This document shows positions 51,554-59,453 of a DNA stretch of 64,000 nt, piece by piece. A model generated the notes under the pieces. That model was not told the DNA's origin. It saw only the letters and a program-made list of their open reading frames with translations, and did not search any database. How positions within the stretch are numbered: position 1 is the stretch's first letter; each line of letters starts with the position of its first letter. Position numbers and translations under genes: made by a program. Origin of the DNA: an uncultured Acidimicrobiales bacterium (GTDB lineage Bacteria; Actinomycetota; Acidimicrobiia; Acidimicrobiales; Hopanoidiivorantaceae); assembly GCA_958295755.1 (NCBI GenBank), contig OY282367.1, forward strand, positions 1,864,022-1,928,021. The letters run 5' to 3'.

Positions 51554-52971
51554 GTCAGAGTTGTGAGGTAGGTCACTAGAGAATCTATGTCTTCGGGGGT
51601 TAGGTTGGGGAAGGGTGGCATTCCTCGCCCACTTTCCCACATGGCGGGTTTGCGGGCGGGGGCGTTAACTATCCAGCGTTCTAGGTCGACTCCATTCAGG
51701 TCGCCTTGCTGGGCTAGTTGAGTGTAAGGCAGGTCTTCGCCTCGGTCTTCGTAGAGATCGAATGCGGCACCGGCGAAAGTAGCTCTTGAGATTAAGTGGG
51801 TCAAATCGGGGGCTGCGCCCGAGACTAGCTGATCGTGCACCGGGTCGCTACCCGAATAGATACTGGCATCGCTACCGGTGAGATCGGTTTGGTCGTCGCC
51901 GTTGGTGTCAGTCACGCCTGCGATTGAGTGGCAACGGGCGCAGTTGTCTACGAAAAGTTGCTGACCTTCATAGCCTTCATCGCCGGGGTTGAGCAGGGGG
52001 GCAGGGCGTATTTGGTTAGCGACCCAGGCATTCCACTCATCGGTTTCTAAAGCGATGGTGTACATCCGCATATAGCCATGGCTGAGACCGCAAAATTCGG
52101 TGCAGGCTCCGAGGTAGCGGCCCGGGCGTGAAGCTTCTATGAGCCAGTCGTGATAGCGACCGGGCACGCCGTCTTTCTTGCCGTTGAGCTGCGGTATCCA
52201 GAACGAGTGAATCACATCTCGTGAAGTGATCTGCAGGGGCACCTGCTGATCCACAGGAATGACTAGCTCACCGGGTGTAACGAAATCGGGTGAGCTGTCG
52301 GTGTTGCCGTCTAGGTGATATTGGAACTCCCACCACCACTGCTGCGCCACGACTGTGACCCGCAGGCCATCATCGTCGGCATCCACCCGCTCTAAGTCGA
52401 AGATCGCCACCAAGGTAAAAGCTGAGATGATGCCCAAGATGAGCGTAGGAATGATCGTCCAAAGAATTTCCAGACGCAGGTTGCCGTGAGTTTGCTCTGG
52501 CAACGGCTCTACGGAGAGGTCGCCGGGATTGTCAGGGTCGTAAGGATCGCCTATTACTAAGCCGGCATCACTTATAGCATCGCCTGCCCCACTGCTTGCC
52601 CTAGCAGCTCGCCTCTGCGCTCGGAAACGGCGAAACATATAGACGATTGCCCCTTCCACGAGTACCAAGACGACAATCGCCACAATGAGAACGGGATAGA
52701 AGAGATTGTTGATGCGCTCAGCAGCTGGGCCGGCATCGGCTTGGAAGGTGTCTAGCGGTTGCTCGGAAGAGCAGCTGACCAGCAACACGAGAGCTGTGAA
52801 CAGCAGAGCGGTCACACCTGCGATTTTTGCTGTTGATCGCTTCATTGCTGATTTTCCGGGGATTGCTGGCTTTCTTGGCACTGCTGGCTTTCCGGACACT
52901 GCTGGCTCAAATGGCACCGCTTCAAAACTAGTCGCCGCTTCAGAACTATAAGAGCTAAAACTGCCAGCCAT
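51550..52971 (-). CDS. ctaC: Cytochrome c oxidase subunit II with fused cytochrome c domain
   Basis: 473 residues. An N-terminal repeat-derived tail (GKPAVPRKPAIPGKSA), a lipoprotein-like signal (ALVLLVSCSS), two membrane helices and the CuA domain with motif GACTEFCGLSHGYMRM, preceded by VVAQQWWWEFQYH. The C-terminal ~110 residues form a cytochrome c domain (NCARCHSIAG, heme c, and a distal Met near PAMWESGRGMPPF), so this is a caa3-type subunit II. A possible shorter start is the ATG at 52845. The gene follows the CtaF-like gene by 2 bases and overlaps the methyltransferase start. Confidence 0.93.
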   Translation of the reverse strand: MAGSFSSYSSEAATSFEAVPFEPAVSGKPAVPRKPAIPGKSAMKRSTAKIAGVTALLFTALVLLVSCSSEQPLDTFQADAGPAAERINNLFYPVLIVAIVVLVLVEGAIVYMFRRFRAQRRAARASSGAGDAISDAGLVIGDPYDPDNPGDLSVEPLPEQTHGNLRLEILWTIIPTLILGIISAFTLVAIFDLERVDADDDGLRVTVVAQQWWWEFQYHLDGNTDSSPDFVTPGELVIPVDQQVPLQITSRDVIHSFWIPQLNGKKDGVPGRYHDWLIEASRPGRYLGACTEFCGLSHGYMRMYTIALETDEWNAWVANQIRPAPLLNPGDEGYEGQQLFVDNCARCHSIAGVTDTNGDDQTDLTGSDASIYSGSDPVHDQLVSGAAPDLTHLISRATFAGAAFDLYEDRGEDLPYTQLAQQGDLNGVDLERWIVNAPARKPAMWESGRGMPPFPNLTPEDIDSLVTYLTTLT

Positions 52972-52973
52972 CT

Positions 52974-53867
52974 CTAACGTCCACCTTCTTCGACACCCTC
53001 AGTGAATCTACTGCCATCAGTAGAAGCAATATCACGAGCATCCTCAAGTTCCACTGCGGCTTCAGCATCTGAATGATCAGCAGGGTGAATTTCGTGGAAA
53101 TCGCGGCTTCCAACTGCTGCTGCGATGATGCCCGCAGTAATAATGCCGATAGCACCCACCGTCAACACTGCAACCACCACCGATTTGCCCACTCTAGGTG
53201 CCATCGCAAAGATGACCGCCACTAAGAAAACCACAGCGGCAGCCCCAGTTGCCACCCAGAGCGCGCTGAACTTGGACACCGCCAAAAATACCCTCCATAG
53301 ACCGATCACAAGCACAGCCATGCCCGCAAAACCCACCACAGGCACTTCAAGCGGCCAGAGCAGACGATTGCGAACTGTCTTGTTCACAGCTGAGTCGCTT
53401 GAGATCCTGTCGGCCCAAGCTGAGATTGCCCACTCAGCCATCGCCACACCCACGAACACCAAACCGATACCCATGATGGCGGCACTGGTAGCAATACCGA
53501 TGATGGTAAGACCAAGCCCGAAAGCCACGATCACAGGCCAATAACTGGGCGAAGTAGGAGCTTGGGCGGCGGGCAGTTCGCCGTCTTCGGAGACCTCTGC
53601 TACCGACTTCGGGTCGGCATCGCCGAACGCGGCCAGCATGAAGGCGAAAAGGAAACTAACTACCGCCACAATCAAGAAAATCACATAGCCAGAGTGCTCG
53701 CCCACGCTACCCTGCCAGCCGAGACTGACAACGCCCTCAATAGCAGAACGATCGACAACTTGTAGATAGTCGGGGCCGAAGCCACTAACGCTACTGATGC
53801 CGTAGAGGAGCGCAGCGACGAGGCTGGCGATGCCGAAGCCTCCGTAGATCTTAAAGCCGCGTGTCAT
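52974..53867 (-). CDS. CtaF-like (actinobacterial cytochrome c oxidase subunit IV) protein with extra C-terminal helices
   Basis: A 297-residue membrane protein. Its first ~150 residues follow the layout of actinobacterial CtaF: an N-terminal helix ending ALLYGISS, a second helix with GYVIFLIVAVVSFLFAF, a loop FGDADPKSVAEVSEDGELP and SPSYWPVIVAFGLGLTIIGIA, matching CtaF's SPHSWWP. Three or so further helices and an acidic tail follow (ARDIASTDGSRFTEGVEEGG), not part of CtaF. The SPSYWP motif is also in the C-terminal module of CtaD in this operon. It is probably an accessory oxidase subunit; whether it goes with the active or the degenerate subunit I is open. Confidence 0.7.
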   Translation of the reverse strand: MTRGFKIYGGFGIASLVAALLYGISSVSGFGPDYLQVVDRSAIEGVVSLGWQGSVGEHSGYVIFLIVAVVSFLFAFMLAAFGDADPKSVAEVSEDGELPAAQAPTSPSYWPVIVAFGLGLTIIGIATSAAIMGIGLVFVGVAMAEWAISAWADRISSDSAVNKTVRNRLLWPLEVPVVGFAGMAVLVIGLWRVFLAVSKFSALWVATGAAAVVFLVAVIFAMAPRVGKSVVVAVLTVGAIGIITAGIIAAAVGSRDFHEIHPADHSDAEAAVELEDARDIASTDGSRFTEGVEEGGR

Positions 53868-53918
53868 GAAATCAACGCCTTCGCCATCGTTGTCGCAGCT
53901 GTCATTTCCGCCATCATT

Positions 53919-53946
53919 GCTACCGTCATTTCGCTACCGTCATCTC
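53919..53946 (-). repeat. 14-bp tandem duplication over the subunit III-like stop codon
   Basis: GCTACCGTCATTTC (53919-53932) and GCTACCGTCATCTC (53933-53946). The stop codon (complement of 53940-53942) lies in the second unit. Confidence 0.87.
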
Positions 53947-54536
53947 GTCACAAAAATTCCAACCCAGATGATGACATAGACAAACACCATCGCATACCAA
54001 TACATCGCCGCCGCCGACATCCCGTCAGCAACTCGGCGCAGGCTCTGCCCGTCAAGACTTCTAAATGTCACGAGCATTAGAAAAATGAGCGCGGCAGCCA
54101 CCATCACGATGAAACTTCCACAAATAGCATAGATGAGCGGCGCGGCCAGCGAACCGCCGTCAACCTCTAGCCCCATCTGAGTGAAGATAAATGCCATCTG
54201 GTTGATGGTCGCAATGCCAAAAATGCCAGTGACGATCACAGCGAGTATCAGATGGCGGCGGTCGTCACGAGCGGCAGCGTGCACAGCCCACTGCATGGTG
54301 ATGACAGACAGTAGCAAAGTCCAGAACATCATGGTGGGGGCTGTGAGCTGCAGATCGGCAGTGGATGGAATCCATGAGCCGCCAGAGTTGAGCGCGTCAG
54401 CCCGCTCGGAAAAGTAGATGCCGAAGAGCGCGCCGAAATATGTTACAGACGCGCCGGTGGCGAAGCCTGCGCCCACAAGCATGTTACGCCTGCGAGTAGC
54501 TGGTGGGGCTGGTGCGAAAGTGATGGCCTCATTCAT
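53940..54536 (-). CDS. Degenerate heme-copper oxidase subunit III-like protein
   Basis: A 198-residue membrane protein with five helices that aligns with subunit III (VTYFGALFGIYFSER against LLFGALISTYLLLRER; AMYWYAMVFVYVIIWVGIFV against GLYWHFVDIVWILIFTIVYL). The conserved residues of true subunit III are lost: the helix glutamate (SE) is serine, HGAHV is replaced by CGSFIV, and WHFVD by WYAMV. It is directly downstream of the degenerate subunit I gene, so the two probably form one inactive or re-purposed module. The start codon is in a 15-bp repeat. Confidence 0.75.
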   Translation of the reverse strand: MNEAITFAPAPPATRRRNMLVGAGFATGASVTYFGALFGIYFSERADALNSGGSWIPSTADLQLTAPTMMFWTLLLSVITMQWAVHAAARDDRRHLILAVIVTGIFGIATINQMAFIFTQMGLEVDGGSLAAPLIYAICGSFIVMVAAALIFLMLVTFRSLDGQSLRRVADGMSAAAMYWYAMVFVYVIIWVGIFVTR

Positions 54537-54577
54537 TGGTATTTATCTCATTGGTGTCTATCTCATTGGTGTCTATC
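54533..54577 (-). repeat. 15-bp tandem repeat over the subunit III-like start codon
   Basis: Three units of TCATTGGTrTyTATC (54533-54547, 54548-54562, 54563-54577). On the minus strand every unit supplies an ACCAATGA with an ATG; only the first is the gene start. Confidence 0.88.
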
Positions 54578-54637
54578 TAAAGTGATTATTTCGGATATTT
54601 TATTTGGCAGATACGCAGTTAGTGACGCTAGTTGAAG

Positions 54638-56308
54638 TTATTTATTTGTCTGAGGCTTTGGCCGGGCGCAAAGCAAGTTGAGAGCCACGAATGTGAATCC
54701 AGCCAAAATAGCAATAGTCCCCAAGAAGCTGACTGCGTTGGCTGCCTCTATGCCGCCACCCAGATAATTGCCTCTGACAGCATTCTCAGCAGCTGAAGCC
54801 GCAGGGCGATCCATCTGCCCGAGGAAACCGCTCACCAACTCCGACACTGCATATAACAGCGTGCCCCCCAAGATCAACAGCCCCGACAAAGCACCTACCG
54901 GCGATGCCAGCTTCTTACCAAAAATCACAGGTGCCCACATATAAAGCCCGGCGATGATGCCCAACAAAGCTGCCAGAAGAGCTGTGTGCAGCACAGCTGA
55001 GGCTGCCGTTGTGCCTACGAGATCGTCAAAGGGATCGGTGAAGTTGTTGAGATTAGTCAGCCAATTTGCATCATCGCTGAAAATCCGCAAGCCTCCTACG
55101 AGCCGACCTAAGTTGCGGATGGAAGCAAGCACTCCAGCCCCCAGCAGCAGCAAGAAGCCCATAGTGGCTATGGCTAGCTGTGGGGTGATGCGCGGTGGCT
55201 GTGCCTTGGCCATCTGCCCCCAGGGGCGTGTCAGCGCAAGCAATATCAGCACTACGACAAAGGCAGCCACTACAAACACAGGTGCTGAGGTATAGCCGGG
55301 AGTGTAGAAGCCGTTGAGGGCGCCGCCGAATGCCACGATTGCAAACAGCGAAAGCACGAACTTGGCAGTGCCTTGAAGGCGGCGTTGCCCGGGGAAATCA
55401 CTCAAATCGGTGGAAATATAATCAGGCTCGGGCATGAAGCGAGGGCTGCCTCCTGTGTTGGCGCGCATGTTGCCAGCCAAGGCGTCTCCCATGATTCCCA
55501 GCACAGGCAACGACCAGCCGAATACTTGCTGCTGGTCGAAAATCCAGGCAATTTGTGCAAAGAGATTTTCTCCTAACCCGTAGCGGACGGCCGTAACGCC
55601 TCGTGCGTCCACCCACATCACCACCACATCTGCCAGCAGTATCGGGAAGCTCACAATCCAAAGACCGCCCGCGATAAGCATCGCCCACGAGAAATACGGC
55701 ACATGCGAAAGCCATTGAAACTGCTCACTACGCTGCAGAATGACAGTGCCGACTATCGTGAGCGAAGCAGCGGTGAGAGCGATGGCGAGCAGACCGATGC
55801 TGAGCAAGGAAAGCTCGGTGGCTTCTTGTTGACCTCCCGGCACCAGACCGCCGTCTATCCCCCACGAAGCGAGCATGATGCCTGCTGCTATGAGCCAAGT
55901 GTAAAAAGCGGCTGTCGCCAAGCGGGGATATGCCACCGAGCGGGCACCTATCTGTTGAGGCACCACCGCAGTTGCCAAGCCGATGAAGAGCGGCACCACA
56001 CAAAGCAACACGAGGCTGACCCGATAGAGGGTGAAGAACTGAAAGTGCGAGCGATGTCCGCCGAAAATGTCGATCGCTGCTGAACCCAACCGCTCTGCCC
56101 CCAGCAATAACGCGATAACGAAGGTGAATACCCCGAAGGCGATTCCGCAGAAGATCCAAAGCCGCCCTAAAAGTGCCGAATCGCCAGTGGAGAGCAAAGC
56201 TGCGACACCTCGTGAAGTCTTAGGAGCATATGCTCCGGCGGTAGCTTCTTCAGTAGCTTCTTCCAAAGCTTCTTTCAAATCGGTTGGAGGCGGCTCGGTG
56301 ATAGTCAT
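54638..56308 (-). CDS. Heme-copper oxidase subunit I homologue lacking all metal ligands
   Basis: 556 residues with about twelve membrane helices. It aligns along much of its length with CtaD of the same operon: FTLYRVSLVLLCVVP / QQIGARSVAYPRL (against FTMHGVTMVF / LQIGARDVAFPRL), AQIAWIFDQQQVF (against LFWIFGHPEVY), NGFYTPG (against HHMFTSG) and ALLGIIAGLYMWAPVIFG (against ALLGLLAGVYFWWPKVFG). Yet every ligand is replaced: His107 by Tyr95, His285 by Gln259, Tyr289 by Phe263, His334-335 by Asn332-Gly333, His420 by Ala438, His422 by Leu440. It cannot bind heme or CuB in the usual way. The frame is intact and conserved fold motifs remain, so it is unlikely to be a decaying pseudogene. Role unknown. 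Confidence 0.82.
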   Translation of the reverse strand: MTITEPPPTDLKEALEEATEEATAGAYAPKTSRGVAALLSTGDSALLGRLWIFCGIAFGVFTFVIALLLGAERLGSAAIDIFGGHRSHFQFFTLYRVSLVLLCVVPLFIGLATAVVPQQIGARSVAYPRLATAAFYTWLIAAGIMLASWGIDGGLVPGGQQEATELSLLSIGLLAIALTAASLTIVGTVILQRSEQFQWLSHVPYFSWAMLIAGGLWIVSFPILLADVVVMWVDARGVTAVRYGLGENLFAQIAWIFDQQQVFGWSLPVLGIMGDALAGNMRANTGGSPRFMPEPDYISTDLSDFPGQRRLQGTAKFVLSLFAIVAFGGALNGFYTPGYTSAPVFVVAAFVVVLILLALTRPWGQMAKAQPPRITPQLAIATMGFLLLLGAGVLASIRNLGRLVGGLRIFSDDANWLTNLNNFTDPFDDLVGTTAASAVLHTALLAALLGIIAGLYMWAPVIFGKKLASPVGALSGLLILGGTLLYAVSELVSGFLGQMDRPAASAAENAVRGNYLGGGIEAANAVSFLGTIAILAGFTFVALNLLCARPKPQTNK

Positions 56309-56323
56309 GGTTAAAAAAACAGG

Positions 56324-57232
56324 TTAGGAGATTAGCAACACATCTGCGGTGATTGCACCGAAAAGTAACACTACATAGAGCATGGAGAAGAAGAACAGTT
56401 TAATAGCGAACTCTGCCGTAAGTATTCTGCGGACGCCGACAGCATAGGCAATGAAAACAGCCCCCAGCACCGCTGCACACAAAAAGTAAAAGAGCGTCAT
56501 GTCGGCAACGGGAGCGAAGACTAGGCTCAGCGCGACCACGATGAAGGTGTAGCTAAGAATGCGATTAGCGACACGGCGGAAATCGGCCACGACTGGTAGC
56601 ATCGGCACGCCAGCAGCTTGATAGTCGTCGCGATAGCGCACTGCCAATGCCCAGAAGTGCGGAGGCGTCCAGAAAAACACGACGGCAAACAACAGCACCG
56701 ATGCCCAGCTGATGTTGCCTTCCACGGCTGCCCAGCCCACCAGCGGAGGCACTGCCCCAGCCGCCCCACCTATGACGATGTTGGAAGGCGACCGTCGCTT
56801 CAGCCAGAGGGTGTAGACCACGATGTAGAACGCAGCAGCACCCAGAGCCAAGGCTGCACTCAGCACATTCACCCAAACCACCAACACGACTGCTGCCGCT
56901 ACTTCTAAACCGGCAGCAAGCACGGTCGCAGAGCGAGGGGTTATCAAACCCATAGGAAGTGGTCGGTGAAGAGTGCGCTGCATGAGCTGGTCTATGTCGC
57001 GGTCGAGCACCATGTTGGCAACGTTGGCTCCCATGGCAGCAAATGAGCCGCCGATGAGGGTGGCTACCATCAAACCAACAGCTGGCACGCCTTCGTGTGC
57101 GAGGAACATCGCGGGAAGCGTGGTAACCAGTAGCAGTATCACGATGCGGGGCTTTGTGAGCGACACAAAAGCGGCTACGCGATTGCTTGCGGAGACGCGC
57201 TCGGCTGAGGATCGTTTATGTGTCTGCATCAT
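56324..57232 (-). CDS. ctaB: Protoheme IX farnesyltransferase (heme O synthase)
   Basis: About 302 residues with eight or nine membrane helices of the UbiA prenyltransferase family: NMVLDRDIDQLMQRTLHRPLP (the Mg-diphosphate site), SNIVIGGAAGAVPPLVGWAA, FFWTPPHFWALAVRYRDDYQAAGVPMLP. It attaches farnesyl to heme b to make heme O, the precursor of heme A for CtaD. The start is one of two adjacent ATG codons (57232, 57229) after GTGGGA; a GTG at 57238 is the earliest candidate. It is the first gene of the oxidase operon and is divergent from ctaA. Confidence 0.92.
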   Translation of the reverse strand: MMQTHKRSSAERVSASNRVAAFVSLTKPRIVILLLVTTLPAMFLAHEGVPAVGLMVATLIGGSFAAMGANVANMVLDRDIDQLMQRTLHRPLPMGLITPRSATVLAAGLEVAAAVVLVVWVNVLSAALALGAAAFYIVVYTLWLKRRSPSNIVIGGAAGAVPPLVGWAAVEGNISWASVLLFAVVFFWTPPHFWALAVRYRDDYQAAGVPMLPVVADFRRVANRILSYTFIVVALSLVFAPVADMTLFYFLCAAVLGAVFIAYAVGVRRILTAEFAIKLFFFSMLYVVLLFGAITADVLLIS

Positions 57233-57265
57233 TCCCACTGCTTCAGGCTATACGCTTCAGTTGCA

Positions 57266-58291
57266 GTGAAGATTCATCTCAAACCAGCAACCTATCGTCG
57301 CATCACCTTCTGGACGATTGTGGCTTTAGGTGCCATCGTGCTAACTGGAGCAACGGTGAGGCTGACTGGCTCAGGGCTGGGTTGCCCCGATTGGCCCAAC
57401 TGCGACGATCAGCAGCTCGTCCCGACAGGGGAAAATCAGTATCAAGCTTGGATAGAGTTCGGCAACCGACTGGTGACGGGGATTGTGTCTATCGCTGTGA
57501 TCTTGGCTGTGCTGGGTTCGCTCTGGAGAGTGCCCAAGCGGAAGGATCTTGTGTGGTGGTCGCTGGGGCTGGTGGTAGGTGTGGGGGCACAAGTGATACT
57601 GGGCCGCTGGGTGGTGACTTCAGACCTGAAGCCTTGGGTTGTGATTGCACACTTTTTGCTATCTATGGTGCTGCTCTGGAATGCCATAGTGCTGCACCAT
57701 CGGGCCGATGAAAACAATCTTCGCTTCAGCCACGACTCCAATATTGGCAACAGCAAAAATACCAACAGTAAAACTGCCAACCACGATGCTGGCAGCTCGC
57801 GGTTACAAGCGATGCTTTGGGTGATGAGTGTGATGGCTGGGTGGGTGTTGGTGAACGGAACTTTAGTCACTGGCTCAGGACCACACGGCGGTGACGAAAT
57901 CGCTGAACGTTTGAACTTTGACATTGCAGATGTAGCTCGACTGCATTCCTTTAGCGTCATCTTCTTCTCTGCCATCGTGCTGGGTATTTTTTGGATGCTG
58001 TTTCGCTCGCAATCGGCTGAAAAGGCGGTGGCTGAGACAGCGGCTGAAAAGGCACTGAAACCTATGTATGTGTTGATGGTGGTAATTGGGATGCAGGGCT
58101 TCATCGGCTATCTCCAGTACTTCAACGATGTGCCAGAGCTGCTAGTGGGTATACATGTGTTGGGTGCTATCAGCGTCTGGTGGGCTACGCTTCACGCTCA
58201 CTTGGCTGTGTGGAACGCCCACCTAGAACAGCAAAACACAACATACCCTTCAATAACAGACAAAGAAGAAGTTTCGCGCAGCCTCCTATAA
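57266..58291 (+). CDS. ctaA: Heme A synthase (COX15/CtaA)
   Basis: About 341 residues, with eight membrane helices. GATVRLTGSGLGCPDWPNCD carries the cysteine pair, and the heme-ligand histidines sit in IEFGNRLVTG, VVIAHFLLSMVLLW and RLHSFSVIFF. A second half-repeat has LVTGSGPHGGDE. It oxidises heme O to heme A, completing the pathway begun by CtaB. A soluble loop (ENNLRFSHDSNIGNSKNTNSK) is repeat-rich. The start is uncertain: GTG at 57266 gives the expected N-terminus, while an upstream ATG at 57218 would overlap ctaB. The stop codon is in a 12-bp repeat. Confidence 0.9.
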   Translation: MKIHLKPATYRRITFWTIVALGAIVLTGATVRLTGSGLGCPDWPNCDDQQLVPTGENQYQAWIEFGNRLVTGIVSIAVILAVLGSLWRVPKRKDLVWWSLGLVVGVGAQVILGRWVVTSDLKPWVVIAHFLLSMVLLWNAIVLHHRADENNLRFSHDSNIGNSKNTNSKTANHDAGSSRLQAMLWVMSVMAGWVLVNGTLVTGSGPHGGDEIAERLNFDIADVARLHSFSVIFFSAIVLGIFWMLFRSQSAEKAVAETAAEKALKPMYVLMVVIGMQGFIGYLQYFNDVPELLVGIHVLGAISVWWATLHAHLAVWNAHLEQQNTTYPSITDKEEVSRSLL

Positions 58292-58312
58292 CGATGTAAC
58301 TCCTATAGCGAT
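58284..58312 (+). repeat. 12-bp duplicated element over the ctaA stop codon
   Basis: TCCTATAACGAT (58284-58295, containing TAA at 58289-58291) recurs as TCCTATAGCGAT at 58301-58312. Confidence 0.85.
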
Positions 58313-58345
58313 AAATGACGAAATAACCGCTAGCATCAACCAAAT

Positions 58346-58418
58346 GCCCCCATCGTCCAGCGGCCTAGGACATCGCCCTTTCAAGGCGGGAACACGGGTT
58401 CAAATCCCGTTGGGGGTG
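58346..58418 (+). tRNA. tRNA-Glu (anticodon TTC)
   Basis: Acceptor GCCCCCA pairs with TGGGGGT (one G-T pair), anticodon loop CTTTCAA gives TTC, T arm ACGGGTTCAAATCCCGT. Discriminator G; CCA is not encoded. Confidence 0.95.
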
Positions 58419-58469
58419 CACAATGTCTACCACCGCTCTGAAAAATATCAAGGTAGGATAGACATTCAC

Positions 58470-58547
58470 GGTCCCGTGGTGCAGCTTGGAGTGCACGCCG
58501 GCCTGTCAAGCCGGAGGTCGCGGGTTCAAATCCCGTCGGGACCGCCA
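58470..58547 (+). tRNA. tRNA-Asp (anticodon GTC)
   Basis: Acceptor GGTCCCG pairs with CGGGACC; anticodon stem CCGGC/GCCGG encloses CTGTCAA (GTC). T arm GCGGGTTCAAATCCCGT. The discriminator G is followed by an encoded CCA, unlike the two neighbouring tRNAs. Confidence 0.95.
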
Positions 58548-58579
58548 AGCCAAGGTGAGACATATTGCTTTGGCACATT

Positions 58580-58652
58580 GGTCGGGTAGCTCAGTCGGTA
58601 GAGCGTCCGCCTGAAAAGCGGAAGGTCCCCGGATCGATCCCGGGCCCGACCA
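58580..58652 (+). tRNA. tRNA-Phe (anticodon GAA)
   Basis: Acceptor GGTCGGG pairs with CCCGACC, anticodon stem TCCGC/GCGGA with loop CTGAAAA (GAA), T arm CCCGGATCGATCCCGGG, discriminator A. CCA not encoded. Confidence 0.95.
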
Positions 58653-58814
58653 CAGAAAAAATAAACTAAGATGCTAAAAGGTGATTTAGATAAAAATATC
58701 TACAGGGTTATAGCCATATAAGGTAGCCACATAAGACCGTATCTATAAGGTTGTTGGCTGCAGGGAGCAACTTTTTATGTTGATTTTTTAGTGTTGATTT
58801 TTTCGAAGTTACAC

Positions 58815-58849
58815 AAATATTTAGCAAGACAGAAATATTTAGCAAGACA
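58815..58849 (+). promoter_or_regulatory. 17-bp perfect direct repeat upstream of a strong promoter
   Basis: AAATATTTAGCAAGACA occurs at 58815-58831 and 58833-58849, a spacing of 18 bases. It ends 2 bases before the -35 box at 58852, so it could bind an activator or RNA polymerase alpha subunits, or be one more tandem duplication. Confidence 0.55.
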
Positions 58850-58851
58850 AG

Positions 58852-58880
58852 TTGCAAGTGCAAATAAATTCATGTATAAT
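58852..58880 (+). promoter_or_regulatory. Consensus-like sigma-70 promoter of the 173-residue protein gene
   Basis: -35 TTGCAA (58852-58857), a 17-base spacer, and -10 TATAAT (58875-58880). The predicted start is near 58887, leaving a leader of about 33 bases with AAAAAGGA before the ATG at 58920. It is the best promoter seen in the window. Confidence 0.75.
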
Positions 58881-58919
58881 CACAATTTGTAATTATCCCC
58901 CTCAAAAAGGAATACAACT

Positions 58920-59441
58920 ATGGAAACAACTAGAGACGATCCTATCTCAAGGCAAGAACCTACCGCCATGGGAGCACCAAGTGCCCCAATGGAGTCATCA
59001 TCCCCTATGGAAGCAACGAGCGACCGCAAGGGAATGCTAGATGAAGTTCGCGCAGTGCGCAACTATCTGGAGTCCTTGACACCATCCAAATCTTCAGTCG
59101 AGGAGGCTGAAAAGTCCACTCAGCGCAAACTCCCTTCGCCCGAAACCATTGAAAGGCGAATTGCGTCTGTGGATGCCAAAATTCCTGGTGCCAACACGAT
59201 TGCAAAACTTGACCTAATCCAAAAACGCAAGGAGCTTGAAAGCCAACTTGTGTTGTCTAATAAGGCAGCTAAGGGAGTTCCAGGTATTGATCCTGCAGCG
59301 GCCAAAGCTGGTCTTGAGAGAGGCTTCATCAACAATGCCAAATCGTATAGTGAACGCAAAGGCATCTCCTATGCTACTTGGCGCGAGATGAAAGTTCCGC
59401 CCCGTATTCTAAAAGCAGCAGGCATCACTCGCGCTGGCTAA
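58920..59441 (+). CDS. Small basic actinobacterial protein, unknown function
   Basis: 173 residues. The first ~45 are disordered and repetitive (MGAPSAPMESSSPMEATSD), then helical segments (LDEVRAVRNYLESL; ERRIASVDAKI; AKLDLIQKRKELESQLVL) with coiled-coil character. The C-terminus has NNAKSYSERKGISYATWREMKVPPRILKAAGI, a motif I have seen at the end of small actinobacterial proteins, recalling nucleic-acid-associated helices; no function is established to my knowledge. It is a single-gene unit with a strong promoter and a clear terminator, so it is likely abundant. Confidence 0.7.
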   Translation: METTRDDPISRQEPTAMGAPSAPMESSSPMEATSDRKGMLDEVRAVRNYLESLTPSKSSVEEAEKSTQRKLPSPETIERRIASVDAKIPGANTIAKLDLIQKRKELESQLVLSNKAAKGVPGIDPAAAKAGLERGFINNAKSYSERKGISYATWREMKVPPRILKAAGITRAG

Positions 59442-59453
59442 ATACCTTACTTC

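Noticed and set aside
51554..51640. Longer methyltransferase start
   Set aside because: It lies inside coxB; the ATG overlapping the coxB stop codon gives a normal start.
49707..51640. Mobile element carrying the restriction-modification genes
   Set aside because: I saw no transposase, integrase, terminal repeats or target-site duplication around them; overlaps with ctaC and ctaD are seamless.
54638..56308. Interpretation of the second subunit I as a pseudogene
   Set aside because: No stop or frameshift over 556 codons, fold motifs kept, and neighbouring genes tightly packed; ligand loss without decay fits a changed role better.
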